From NCBI RefSeq assembly GCF_014196745.1, contig NZ_JACIEH010000001.1, positions 1-64,000 of the forward strand: a stretch of DNA of 64,000 nucleotides, in the 5' to 3' direction. The first letter of the stretch is position 1, and the number at the start of each line of letters is the position of its first letter. Positions 28,409-36,879 of the stretch are shown one piece after another. Source of the stretch: Sphingomonas kyeonggiensis. GTDB lineage: Bacteria > Pseudomonadota > Alphaproteobacteria > Sphingomonadales > Sphingomonadaceae. The notes beneath the pieces are model-generated. The model was given only the letters and a program-made list of their open reading frames with translations. It was not told where the DNA came from and made no database searches. Made by a program: the position numbers and the translations under genes.

Positions 28409-29803
28409 ATGCGTATTTTCCTCGCAACCGCTTCGGCCCTGGCGCTCGCCGCCTGCGCCGCCGGTCCGAAATATATCGCGCCGACCCCGCCGCAGACCGC
28501 GGCCGGCAATTTCGTCGCCGCCAACCCGGCGGTCACCGCCGAGCCAGTGCAGGGCGACTGGTGGCGGCTCTACAATGATCCGGTGCTCGACCAGCTCGTC
28601 TCCGACGCGCTCGCCGCCAACACCGATATCCGCGTCGCCGTGGCGCGGATCGAGAAGGCCCGCGCCACCCTGCGCGGCGCCAAGGCCAACCAGCAGCCCC
28701 AGGCGACCCTGGGTGCCGGCGCGAACTATGGCCGCCTGCCGGAGGGGCAGCGCCAGCCCAGCATGCCGCTGAACGACTGGCAGATCGATGCCGGGCTGAG
28801 CGTCAGCTACGAGGCCGACCTGTTCGGCCGGCTGAGCCGCGGCACCGAAGCCGCACGCGGCGATGTCGGCGCGGCGGAAGCCGATGCGGACGCGGTCCGC
28901 GTGATCGTCGCCGCCGAGACGGCGCGCGCCTATGCCGATGCCACTTCCTCGGCCGAGCGGCTGGGCGTGGCCGAGCATATCGTCAAGCTGCTCGACCAGT
29001 CGATCGAGCTGACCGAGCGCCGCCGCGGCGTCGGTCTCGCCACCCGGCTCGACACCGCCCGCATCGGTGCGCTGCGCAACCAGCGCGAAGCCGATGTGCC
29101 GACACTCAAGGCGGCGCGTGACGCCGCGTTGTTCCGCCTCGCCACGCTCACCGGCCGCACCCCGGCCGAGCTGCCGGCGGTGGTGGGCGAGCGCAACACG
29201 ACGCTGCGCCTCAGCCAGCCGATCCCGGTCGGCGATGGTGCCGCATTGCTCGCCCGCCGGCCGGACATCCGCGCGGCCGAGCGCCGGCTTGCCGCCGCCA
29301 CCGCGCGGATCGGCGTGGCGACCGCGGACCTCTATCCGCGCATTACGCTCGGCGCTTCGGGCGGCTCGACCGGCACCGATTTCGGGGACGTGTTCGGCGC
29401 CGGGCCGCTGCGCTGGCTGGTCGGCGGGCTGCTCAACTGGGCGGTGAACCCGGGTCCGGCCCGCGCCCGCGTTGCCGGCGCCGAAGCGGATACCAAGGGC
29501 GCGCTCGCCACGTTCGACGGCACCGTGCTCAACGCGCTGCAGGAAACCGAGACCGCGCTTTCCGCCTATGGCCACGCGCTCGAACGGCGCACCGCGCTCC
29601 AGGCAGCGCGCAACGAGGCGGAGGCGGCGGTCAACATCGCCCGCGCCCGTCAGCGCGAAGGCGATATCGACTCGCTGGCGCTGCTCGATGCCGAGCGGAC
29701 CTTCGCCGATGCCGAGGCCGACCTGGCCCGGGCGGACGCCTTCATCGCGGAGACGCAGGTCGACCTGTTCCGCGCGCTGGGCGGCGGCTGGCAGAAGAGC
29801 TGA
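28409..29803 (+). CDS. NodT-family RND outer-membrane efflux lipoprotein
   Basis: The protein has 464 aa. ATG 28409 is chosen because AAGGA lies 9 bases upstream and the lipobox comes 16 residues later (ATASALALAACAAG, acylated Cys). The pattern is that of the TolC-like OEP family, with two internally similar halves. They contain WWRLYNDPVLDQLVSDALAA, SYEADLFGRLSRGTEAA and LARRPDIRAAERRLAAATARIG. A second helical hairpin ends LALLDAERTFADAEADLARA. It forms the trimeric outer-membrane channel for the pump genes just upstream. The RGVGLATRLD signature is characteristic of NodT-type factors. Confidence 0.94.
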   Translation: MRIFLATASALALAACAAGPKYIAPTPPQTAAGNFVAANPAVTAEPVQGDWWRLYNDPVLDQLVSDALAANTDIRVAVARIEKARATLRGAKANQQPQATLGAGANYGRLPEGQRQPSMPLNDWQIDAGLSVSYEADLFGRLSRGTEAARGDVGAAEADADAVRVIVAAETARAYADATSSAERLGVAEHIVKLLDQSIELTERRRGVGLATRLDTARIGALRNQREADVPTLKAARDAALFRLATLTGRTPAELPAVVGERNTTLRLSQPIPVGDGAALLARRPDIRAAERRLAAATARIGVATADLYPRITLGASGGSTGTDFGDVFGAGPLRWLVGGLLNWAVNPGPARARVAGAEADTKGALATFDGTVLNALQETETALSAYGHALERRTALQAARNEAEAAVNIARARQREGDIDSLALLDAERTFADAEADLARADAFIAETQVDLFRALGGGWQKS

Positions 29804-29830
29804 GATTCTCACTCAACTATCTCACGTCTT

Positions 29831-29912
29831 CGTCATCTCCGCGCAGGCGGGGATCCAGAGCCAGGAAGGACAGCGCCTGTGACACTGGATCCCCGCCTGC
29901 GCGGGGATGACG
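29831..29912. repeat. Inverted repeat, family F (GTCATCCCCGCGCAGGCGGGGATCC type)
   Basis: Two 28-bp arms (29831-29858 and 29885-29912) are inverted copies with a single mismatch, around a 26-base spacer. Each arm is itself a dyad (CCCCGC-GCAG-GCGGGG). It is intergenic between the efflux channel and osmC genes. A half copy of the same sequence lies at 41766-41791, showing it is dispersed. Confidence 0.85.
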
Positions 29913-29988
29913 TCAGCATGATGAGAGGTGAGGGGATCACCCAAATGGGCACTGGGCGAGGTTCGGCGGAGCGGCTAGTCTCCGGGGC

Positions 29989-30375
29989 ATGACCAAAGCC
30001 ATCGCCAGGATCGGGCGCGACGCCCCCTATGCCACCCAGATCGATTTCGGCACGAACCAGCTCGTCGCCGACGAACCCGCCGAGCGCGGCGGCGGCGATA
30101 CCGGGCCGGCACCCTATGAGCTGCTGCTGGCTTCGCTCGGCTCGTGCACCGCGATCACGCTGCGGATGTATGCCGAGCGCAAGCAATGGGCGGTCGAGAC
30201 TATCGAAGTCGCGCTGTTCCTCCACGGCCAGGGCGAAACGCTCAACATCGAACGTATCCTGACGATCAGCGGCACCGACGCCGAGCAGAATGCCCGCCTC
30301 GCCGAAATCGCCGAAAAGACGCCGGTCACGCTCACCCTGAAGCGCGGAGTCCCGATCGAGACTCGGCTCGGGTGA
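29989..30375 (+). CDS. OsmC-family protein missing the second redox cysteine
   Basis: The protein has 128 aa. OsmC/Ohr proteins reduce organic or inorganic peroxides with a Cys pair. The first motif is present (LLASLGSCTAITLRMYAERK, with the Cys in a buried helix). The second, normally C-P-V-H near the C-terminus, reads AEKTPVTLTLKRG, with Thr in place of Cys. The upstream loop GGGDTGPAPYELLLASLGSC is typical of the YhfA/OsmC branch, many of whose members lack peroxidase activity. The fold call is firm, but peroxidase activity is doubtful. It is a single gene between the efflux cluster and a two-component pair. Confidence 0.85.
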   Translation: MTKAIARIGRDAPYATQIDFGTNQLVADEPAERGGGDTGPAPYELLLASLGSCTAITLRMYAERKQWAVETIEVALFLHGQGETLNIERILTISGTDAEQNARLAEIAEKTPVTLTLKRGVPIETRLG

Positions 30376-30431
30376 GTTTTGTTACAAACTAAAGCAACAC
30401 TGCAGACGCAATTTGGCGTAGAAGCTGAAAT

Positions 30432-31160
30432 ATGCTTGCTTCCGCGACTCCGCAGGACGATTCGGCGACCTTGCTCGTCGTAGACGACGACCGTGACATC
30501 CGCATGCTCCTGGCCAACAGCCTGGGTTCGCGCGGCTACAAGGTCGAGACTGCATCGAACACGCGCGACATGGACCAGATCCTGTCGCGCACGCCCGTCG
30601 ATCTGGTGATCATGGACATCATGATGCCTGGCGAGGACGGTCTTTCCGCCTGCCGCCGCATCGCGCGCACCGATGGGCCGGAGATCATCTTCCTGAGCGC
30701 GCTGGGCGAGGAGCAGGATCGCATCCTGGGCCTCGAGGTCGGCGCCGGCCATTATCTTCCCAAGCCTTGCAGCCCGCGCGAGATCCTCGCCACGGTGCGC
30801 GCGGCGCTGCGCAAGCGCGGCGCTGTGGCGGCCACCAGCGAGAGTGGCGACGTCTACACCTTCGAGGGCTGGCGGATCGATCTGGGCAGCCATGAGCTGT
30901 TCGATCCGAATGGCGTGCTGGTCGGGCTCACCGACGGCGAGTTCGCGGTGCTGCGCGTGTTCATCGAGCGGCCGCGCCGCGTGCTGAGCCGCGAGGCGCT
31001 GCTCGCCGCCGCCCGCGGGCCGGATTCGGATGCCTATGACCGCGCGATCGACGTGCAGGTCAGCCGCCTGCGCCGCAAGTTGCGCTCGGGCGGGGACGAG
31101 ATCATCCGCACCGTGCGCAACGAAGGCTATCTGTTCGTTCCCAAGGTCGTGCGGGCGTGA
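30432..31160 (+). CDS. OmpR-family response regulator
   Basis: The protein has 242 aa. A receiver (about 12-125) has LVVDDDRDIR, phospho-Asp in LVIMDIMMPGEDGL and Lys in YLPKPCSPREIL. It joins a winged-helix DNA-binding domain (about 145-238) with LTDGEFAVLRVFIERPRRVLS and DVQVSRLRRKL followed by IRTVRNEGYLFV. It is co-translated with its sensor kinase (GTGA overlap at 31157-31160). Targets are unknown. The downstream sulfotransferase cluster starts 88 bp after the kinase and is one possibility. Confidence 0.93.
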   Translation: MLASATPQDDSATLLVVDDDRDIRMLLANSLGSRGYKVETASNTRDMDQILSRTPVDLVIMDIMMPGEDGLSACRRIARTDGPEIIFLSALGEEQDRILGLEVGAGHYLPKPCSPREILATVRAALRKRGAVAATSESGDVYTFEGWRIDLGSHELFDPNGVLVGLTDGEFAVLRVFIERPRRVLSREALLAAARGPDSDAYDRAIDVQVSRLRRKLRSGGDEIIRTVRNEGYLFVPKVVRA

Positions 31161-32488
31161 CATTCCGCCGCGGGGGAGCCGGGTCTCCCCTGTTCCTGCG
31201 CGTCTTCGCGCTGATGGTCGTCTGCGTCGCGGTGACGCAGCTGATGAACTTCGCGCTGCTGATCGCGGTCCAGACCCCGACCGCCAAGCTCTACACGGTG
31301 GGGCAGGCGGTCGATGCGCTGCGCGGCAAGCCCGGCGACGACGATTTCTCGGTCAGCCGCGAGGAGCATTTCACCGAACAGCCCTGGAACCCGCGCGGCG
31401 AGCGTACCGAGATCGCGATGGCCAAGGCGATGGGCGTGCCGGTCGAGCGGGTGCTGATCACCTTCCCCACGCCCTTCCTGACCCGCGAGAAGAGCTACGA
31501 CCGCGCCAGCGTGCCGCGGCCGATGTCGCCTGCCAGCGTGCAGGCGGCGCGCGACGTGATCATTACCGGCGACTTCACCGCCGCCTATCGCGCCGATGAC
31601 GGCCGATGGGTCATCGTCACCACCGTGACCGGCTTCGAGCCGTGGCGGTGGTTCGTGCTGTGGTGGCTGATCGTCTCGGCGGCGGCGGTGGCGCCCTTCG
31701 CCTGGGCGCTGGCGCGCCGGATCGCCAAGCCGATCGGTGCCTTTGCCGAGGCGGCCGAGCGGCTGGGCCGCGATCCGCGGGCCGCGCCGATCGCGATCGA
31801 GGGACCGTCCGAGATCGCCGATGCCGCCGCCGCGTTCAACCGGATGCAGGCGCGGCTCAACCGCTATGTCGACGATCGGGCCACCGTGGTCGGGGCGGTG
31901 GCGCACGACCTGCGCACGCCGCTGATGCGGCTGGGGCTGCGGCTCGAGGCGGCACCCGACGACCTGCGCCAGGCCTGCGAGGGCGATATCCGCGACATGG
32001 AGGCGATGATCTCCGCGACGCTCAGCTATCTGCGCGACACTACCAAGCAGGGCGTGCGCAAGCCGCTCGACCTGCGCTCGCTCGCCGAGACGGTGACCGA
32101 CGACATGAGCGACCATGGCGAGCCGGTCACGCTGGCGCCCGGGGGGGCGGTGGTGGTCGAGGGCAATTCGCCGGCGCTCAAGGCGATGCTCAACAACCTG
32201 ATCCTCAACGCGATCAAATATGCCGGCAGCGCCGAGGTCTCGCTCGCCGAAGCCGACGGACAGGCGCTTATCGAGGTGCGGGACGACGGTCCAGGCGTTC
32301 CTCCGGAAGATCTCGACCGGGTTTTCGAACCCTTCTTCCGCGGAGAACGCTCCCGCAACCGCGATACCGGCGGGATTGGACTGGGGTTGGCCAGTGCTCG
32401 GGCAGTCGCGCGGGCACATGGCGGAGATCTCGTCATCCGCAACCGGGAAGAGGGCGGACTCTCCGCACTTGTGACCTTGCCCGTCTAG
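31157..32488 (+). CDS. Two-component sensor histidine kinase (EnvZ/OmpR type)
   Basis: The protein has 443 aa; GTG 31157 overlaps the regulator stop. The first membrane helix (about 12-34, LFLRVFALMVVCVAVTQLMN) is followed by a periplasmic domain to about 155, a second helix (WFVLWWLIVSAAAVAPFAWA) and a HAMP region. The HisKA box VGAVAHDLRTPLMRLGLRLE has the phospho-His. The ATPase has NNLILNAIKYA, VRDDGPGVPPEDLDRVFEPF and GGIGLGLASARAVARAHGG. It senses an unidentified envelope or small-molecule signal and phosphorylates the OmpR-type regulator. Confidence 0.93.
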   Translation: MTFRRGGAGSPLFLRVFALMVVCVAVTQLMNFALLIAVQTPTAKLYTVGQAVDALRGKPGDDDFSVSREEHFTEQPWNPRGERTEIAMAKAMGVPVERVLITFPTPFLTREKSYDRASVPRPMSPASVQAARDVIITGDFTAAYRADDGRWVIVTTVTGFEPWRWFVLWWLIVSAAAVAPFAWALARRIAKPIGAFAEAAERLGRDPRAAPIAIEGPSEIADAAAAFNRMQARLNRYVDDRATVVGAVAHDLRTPLMRLGLRLEAAPDDLRQACEGDIRDMEAMISATLSYLRDTTKQGVRKPLDLRSLAETVTDDMSDHGEPVTLAPGGAVVVEGNSPALKAMLNNLILNAIKYAGSAEVSLAEADGQALIEVRDDGPGVPPEDLDRVFEPFFRGERSRNRDTGGIGLGLASARAVARAHGGDLVIRNREEGGLSALVTLPV

Positions 32489-32576
32489 TACGGCCACAAA
32501 GCGGAAACCTCCCGGCTACGAACCGAAATCCCGCCGACATTCATCCCGTCGAACTCTGCATCTTCAGTGAGGATGC

Positions 32577-33947
32577 ATGCAGCGAGACGGGATTATCGAC
32601 AGCGAAGACCGGGAAGGCAGTGCGTTCGAGCGGGTGCTCGCGCGACCGGTGCCGCTGTGGAGCCTTGCCCTGGTGCTGCTGCTGGTACCCCTCACCGCGA
32701 TCGGCACCGGGGCGGTCGTCGATGGCTGGGAGAAGTCCGGCGCCGTCGGCCGCGCCGCGATCGCGCTGGCGCGGGTGCCCGACACGATCCAGCATCTGTT
32801 CCGCAGCAACGCGCCCTATTTCGGCGGCGGGTACGAGAAGCTGCCCGGCGGATTCACCCGCGACGGCAGCTTCACCGACAGCGGCTATGCACTGATCTCG
32901 CCCTTCGATCCGAAGCGCAAGCGCTCGGTCGTCCAGCTCGTCCGCCTCTCGGACGGGGCGGTGGTGCACCTGTTCGTGCCCGATGTGGACGCAGCCAATG
33001 CGCGCTCCCAATTCGCCTCGGCGCTGACCGATGTGCACCGCGACAAGAGCGCCGCGCGCAACCGGCTGATGCATCCGCTGCTGCTCGGCGACGGCAGTCT
33101 GGTGCTGCACGACAGCTCGCCGCTCGCGCGCTACGACGCCTGCGGCAAGCTGCTCTGGACCGTCGACGGCATCTTCAGCCACTCGACCGAGCTCGGCCCC
33201 GACGGGAATATCTGGGTGCCCTATCGCTACCCGGTCCCGCGCGAGCCGGGGGTGAAGGCCGATTTCTGGGACGATGCCGTGGCCCAGGTCTCGCCCGAGG
33301 GGCAGCTGCTCAAGGTCGACCGCATCGCCGAGATCCTCGAGCGCAACGGCCTCGCCCGGCTGTGGCGGGGGCGGCCCTATGTGCAGGATCCCTTCCATCT
33401 CAACGACATCCAGCCGGCGATGGCGGATGGGAAGATGTGGAAGAAGGGCGATCTGTTCCTCAGCATTCGCAACCTCTCGCTGATCGCGCTCTACCGGCCG
33501 GCCACGGGCAGGATCCTGTGGTGGAAGATCGGCCCGTGGCGCTTCCAGCACGACGTCAGCATCCTCGACGACCACCGTATCTCGGTGTTCGATAACAACA
33601 CGCTGATGGGCTATCCCGACGAACGGGTGAACGGGCACAACCGCCTGCTCGTCCACGATCTTTCCAGCGGCGAGACCGGCTCGCCCTGGGAGAAGGGCTT
33701 CGCTGTCAACAAGATCGCTACCCGCGCCCAGGGCCGCGGCACCCCGCTGCCAGGGGGCGACGCGATGATCGAGGAGACCGAGCAGGGGCGTCTCCTCCGC
33801 ATGTCGCCCGAAGGCGCGGTGCGCTGGCGCTACATCTCCGCCGATTCCGCCGAGCGGCGCATGGCCCTTAGCTGGGCACGCTATCTCGATCCCACCACCA
33901 CCGATGGCCCGGCCATTCAAGCTACGGTGAACGCAAAATGCCTGTGA
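32577..33947 (+). CDS. Arylsulfotransferase (ASST)-like membrane-anchored beta-propeller protein
   Basis: The protein has 456 aa. A transmembrane anchor at about 27-47 (PLWSLALVLLLVPLTAIGTG) leaves the rest outside the cytoplasm. The large domain has the strand-rich propeller pattern of Arylsulfotran_2 proteins. Segments include HPLLLGDGSLVLHDSSPLAR, FSHSTELGPDGNIWVPYRY, FHLNDIQPAMADG and RFQHDVSILDDHRISVFDNN. The conserved His residues of the family (in FSHS, FHLND and FQHD) are visible. Classical ASST moves sulfate from phenolic esters without PAPS in the periplasm. Whether this divergent protein does so is unknown. It heads four overlapping genes that end with a PAPS-type sulfotransferase gene. 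Confidence 0.75.
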   Translation: MQRDGIIDSEDREGSAFERVLARPVPLWSLALVLLLVPLTAIGTGAVVDGWEKSGAVGRAAIALARVPDTIQHLFRSNAPYFGGGYEKLPGGFTRDGSFTDSGYALISPFDPKRKRSVVQLVRLSDGAVVHLFVPDVDAANARSQFASALTDVHRDKSAARNRLMHPLLLGDGSLVLHDSSPLARYDACGKLLWTVDGIFSHSTELGPDGNIWVPYRYPVPREPGVKADFWDDAVAQVSPEGQLLKVDRIAEILERNGLARLWRGRPYVQDPFHLNDIQPAMADGKMWKKGDLFLSIRNLSLIALYRPATGRILWWKIGPWRFQHDVSILDDHRISVFDNNTLMGYPDERVNGHNRLLVHDLSSGETGSPWEKGFAVNKIATRAQGRGTPLPGGDAMIEETEQGRLLRMSPEGAVRWRYISADSAERRMALSWARYLDPTTTDGPAIQATVNAKCL

Positions 33948-34144
33948 AAATCCTTCGATTCCTGTCGCTTGTCCTCGCGCTCTCGGCACCGCTCGCCGCC
34001 CAGGCCTATACCGGGCCGGGGCTTGGCCTCGGTGCGGTCGGCGTCGCCTTCGGGCTGATTGGGTCCATCCTGCTCGCGATCGTCTCGGTCGTCTGGTACC
34101 CGGTCAAGCGACTGGTCCGCCGCATCCGCGGGCGCGCCCGGTGA
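33938..34144 (+). CDS. Small membrane protein of the sulfotransferase cluster
   Basis: The protein has 68 aa. It starts 10 bp inside the ASST-like gene and overlaps the next gene by 4 bp (GTGA), so it is translationally coupled on both sides. A signal peptide or first helix (ILRFLSLVLALSAPLAAQA) is followed by YTGPGLGLGAVGVAFG, a second helix (LIGSILLAIVSVVWYPV) and a basic tail (KRLVRRIRGRAR). The Y-x-GPG-x-GLGA motif followed by a helix is a recurring small-protein pattern, but no function is known to me. Confidence 0.75.
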   Translation: MPVKILRFLSLVLALSAPLAAQAYTGPGLGLGAVGVAFGLIGSILLAIVSVVWYPVKRLVRRIRGRAR

Positions 34145-34515
34145 TCCTGACCTTCCTGGCGATCATCGCGGTGCTCGAGCTGGCCCGCGCGCTGCCGCTT
34201 GTCCCGGCTTTCCAGGAGCTTGCCGCCTGCGGCCAGCACGCCATGCGGCTGCTCGCCCGCAAGGGCGTGTCCGACTGGGGGAAGGAGCGGGCGCTGCGGA
34301 TCCTTTCGGGGCGGATGTTCGCGCGGAGCATGCGGGCGGGGGGGCTGCTCGTCGCGACCGCTTCGCCGCTGCTCGTGGTGCTGGCAGTGGACGCCTGGTG
34401 GCCGGAAATTGTCTCCATCCGGACGGAGTGGACGGCGAAGTTGGCACTGATGCCGTTCACGCTCGGCTATGCCGTGCTGCGCTGGCAGGTGATCCCGCGT
34501 GTACAGCGGGGCTGA
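34141..34515 (+). CDS. Membrane protein of unknown function in the sulfotransferase cluster
   Basis: The protein has 124 aa; GTG 34141 is set by the GTGA overlap with the upstream stop. A first hydrophobic stretch (ILTFLAIIAVLELARALPLV) is followed by a basic helix (MRLLARKGVSDWGKERALRI), a second hydrophobic segment (GGLLVATASPLLVVLAVDAW) and a third short one (LALMPFTLGYAVL). I do not recognise the family. It overlaps the sulfotransferase gene by 17 bp, and coupling to it and to the ASST-like gene suggests an envelope role in the same pathway. Confidence 0.7.
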   Translation: MILTFLAIIAVLELARALPLVPAFQELAACGQHAMRLLARKGVSDWGKERALRILSGRMFARSMRAGGLLVATASPLLVVLAVDAWWPEIVSIRTEWTAKLALMPFTLGYAVLRWQVIPRVQRG

Positions 34516-35524
34516 CAAGCTCCTCCATCGCATCGCTTTGGGTTCCCCCGCGCTGCTCGAAGCGACCTTCGACATCGAGCGTGCCGCCCAGCGCAGGAGG
34601 ATCGCGGAGACGGAAATCCGGCGCCCGGTGTTCATCGCCGGGCTGGCGCGGGCGGGCACCTCGATCCTCACCCGGCTGCTGCACGCGAGCGGCGATTTCG
34701 CCGCACCATCCTACCGCGACCTTCCGTTTCCACTTGCGCCTAACAGCTGGGCGCGGCTGGGCGGCAAGAGGCATGTCGAGGCGCGCGAACGTGGCCATGC
34801 CGACGGTTTGACCCATGATCTCGACAGTCCGGAGGCGATCGAGGAGGTTTTCTGGCGCGCAATGGAGGGAAATCGCTACCTGCGCCGCGACGGACTGGCG
34901 CCCGTGGCACCCGATCCGGAGACGCTCGCCAACTTCCGCGACTATGTGTGCCTGGTGCTGATCCGCCACGGTGGAACCCGCTATCTATCGAAGAACAATA
35001 ACAATATCCTGCGCCTGGCGGAGCTGGCGGCGAGCTTTCCGGACGCGCTTCTGATACATCCATTCCGCGATCCCTTGCAGCAGGCGCTGTCGCTCCTGTC
35101 GCAGCACCGCCGCGCGGTGGCGCTGGCGAGCGACGACCCGTTTCGCCGCCGCTTCATGACCTGGCTCGGCCATCACGAGTTCGGCGCCGACCAACGGCCC
35201 TTCCTGTTCGAAGGCGCGCCGGGGCCGGGCGAGGACGCGACGCGGGTCGATTACTGGCTGAAGCTGTGGGACAGCGTCCACCGCGCACTGCTCGCCGCGC
35301 CGGCCGGGGTGCAGGCGCGCCAGCTGTTCCTCGACTATGACGCACTGTGCGCCCGGCCACGCCACTACGCGCCCCGGCTGGCGGCGCTGGCCGAGGCGCC
35401 GATCGATGCAGCGGCGCTGCGGGCGCCGGATGCGCGGCAGGCAGAGGCCGATCCGGCGTTGCTGGGGCTGACGGCGGAGACGCATGCGCGGCTGCAGGCG
35501 CGGTTCCGGGGGGCGTTCGATTGA
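34499..35524 (+). CDS. PAPS-dependent sulfotransferase family protein
   Basis: The protein has 341 aa, GTG start inside the preceding gene. The 5'-phosphosulfate-binding loop is FIAGLARAGTSILTRLL (about residues 44-60). The 3'-phosphate-binding segment is ALLIHPFRDPLQQALSLLSQ with Arg then Ser. The C-terminal part has LFLDYDALCARP, typical of bacterial Sulfotransfer_3 proteins. The family transfers sulfate from PAPS to a hydroxyl or amine of a sugar, lipid or peptide in the cytoplasm. Together with the ASST-like protein and two small membrane proteins it may build or move a sulfated envelope molecule. The acceptor is not evident. Confidence 0.85.
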   Translation: MYSGADKLLHRIALGSPALLEATFDIERAAQRRRIAETEIRRPVFIAGLARAGTSILTRLLHASGDFAAPSYRDLPFPLAPNSWARLGGKRHVEARERGHADGLTHDLDSPEAIEEVFWRAMEGNRYLRRDGLAPVAPDPETLANFRDYVCLVLIRHGGTRYLSKNNNNILRLAELAASFPDALLIHPFRDPLQQALSLLSQHRRAVALASDDPFRRRFMTWLGHHEFGADQRPFLFEGAPGPGEDATRVDYWLKLWDSVHRALLAAPAGVQARQLFLDYDALCARPRHYAPRLAALAEAPIDAAALRAPDARQAEADPALLGLTAETHARLQARFRGAFD

Positions 35525-35526
35525 AA

Positions 35527-35609
35527 TTCTCCCTCTCTCCGCTTGCGGGGAGAGGGGCGTAAGATGCGCTTTCCCTCATGCCCCTCTCCCCTGAAGGGGA
35601 GAGGGAGTA
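35527..35609. repeat. REP-like pair of hairpins
   Basis: Two hairpins, CTCTCTCCgcttgcGGGGAGAG and CCCCTCTCCCCTgaAGGGGAGAGGGG-like, lie head to head around a short spacer (TAAGATGCGCTTTCCCTCATG). The element directly follows the sulfotransferase stop, where it can also serve as transcript end. Related in build, not in detail, to the family E elements. Confidence 0.65.
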
Positions 35610-35717
35610 GGTTAGACCAAAGTCGTAGCTGCCTAGTCGGCCCACCCCATCCATGATAGCGCTAACGCGTCGAGCGGCGGGATACGCGCCGGCGCCAGTC
35701 GGAGAGGGAACCGGGCA

Positions 35718-36821
35718 ATGAAGATCATCGGAACGCGGCGCGACGTGCTGGGCACGATCGGCGCGGGGCTGGTCACCGGCGCGATCGGCCTGCCGGCCTG
35801 CGCGCAGGGCAAGCGCAAGCTGGGCTATGCGATCGTCGGGCTGGGCAGCTATGCGACCAACCAGATCATGCCGCGGATCAAGGATTGCGAGTTCGCCGAG
35901 CTCAAGGCGCTGGTGAGCGGCACCCCTGCCAAGCTGGAGAAGTTCGGCGCCGAATACGGCATCCCGAAGACCCACTGGTACAACTACAAGAATTACGACC
36001 GGATCAGGGACAATCCCGACATCGACCTGGTCTATGTCGTGCTGCCCAACAGCATGCATGCCGAATATGCGATTCGCGCCAGCCAGGCCGGCAAGCACGT
36101 GCTGTGCGAGAAGCCGATGGCGACCTCCGTCGCCGAATGCGAGGCGATGATCGCGGCGGCGAAGAAGGCCAATCGCAAGCTGATGATCGGCTATCGCTGC
36201 CATTTCGAGCAGCACAATCTCCACGCGGTCGAGCTGGTGAAAACCGGGTTCATCGGCCGCCCGACTTTGATCACGTCCGAGCATGGCTTCTATGCCCAGC
36301 CCAACCAGTGGCGGCTCGACCGGCCCTTCTCCGGCGGCGGATCGATGATGGACATCGGCATCTACAGCCTGAACGCCGCGCGCTACCTGGCGGGCGAGGA
36401 ACCGGTCGCGGTCAGCGCGATGGAATATACCGACAAGAGCGATCCGCGGTTCAAGACGGTCGAGGACCGGATCGACTGGCAGATGCGCTTCCCCTCGGGC
36501 GTGATCGCCAATTGCGTGTCGAGCTATTCCTCCAACCACAATGCCTTCCGCGTGACGGGCACCAAGGGCTGGGTGGGGATGGAGCCGGCCACCAACTATA
36601 CCGGGCACCAGATGTGGACGCGCCAGGGCGGCAGCACCGAGCAAGTGACGCTGCCCCCGCCGGCCAAGAACCAGTTCGTCGCCCAGCTCGATCACCTCGC
36701 CGAGGTCGTGCAAACCGGCATCCCGCTGCGCGCTTCGGGCGAGGAGGGACTGCGCGACATGCGGCTGATCGAGGCGATCTATCGCTCGGCGCGCGAGGGG
36801 CGGACGATCAAGCTTGCATGA
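35718..36821 (+). CDS. Gfo/Idh/MocA-family oxidoreductase, Tat-exported glucose-fructose oxidoreductase type
   Basis: The protein has 367 aa. A twin-arginine-like signal (GTRRDVLGTIGAGLVTGAIG) precedes the Rossmann fold, which opens KLGYAIVGLGSYATNQIMPR (Gly-x-Gly-x-x-Ala type). The family motif CEKPMATSVAECEAMIAAA contains the catalytic Lys of the E-K-P triad. GGGSMMDIGIYSLNAARYL is the conserved helix beside the substrate. These enzymes oxidise or reduce sugars or polyols with tightly bound NAD(P). A signal peptide is typical of the periplasmic glucose-fructose oxidoreductase branch. An SMP-30/gluconolactonase gene follows 58 bp later, consistent with oxidation of a sugar to its lactone and hydrolysis in the periplasm. 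Confidence 0.9.
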   Translation: MKIIGTRRDVLGTIGAGLVTGAIGLPACAQGKRKLGYAIVGLGSYATNQIMPRIKDCEFAELKALVSGTPAKLEKFGAEYGIPKTHWYNYKNYDRIRDNPDIDLVYVVLPNSMHAEYAIRASQAGKHVLCEKPMATSVAECEAMIAAAKKANRKLMIGYRCHFEQHNLHAVELVKTGFIGRPTLITSEHGFYAQPNQWRLDRPFSGGGSMMDIGIYSLNAARYLAGEEPVAVSAMEYTDKSDPRFKTVEDRIDWQMRFPSGVIANCVSSYSSNHNAFRVTGTKGWVGMEPATNYTGHQMWTRQGGSTEQVTLPPPAKNQFVAQLDHLAEVVQTGIPLRASGEEGLRDMRLIEAIYRSAREGRTIKLA

Positions 36822-36879
36822 TCGCCGGGTTATTCGCGATGACGCTGCCATGACCCCGCGCTCCACGGAGAAACTGCAC

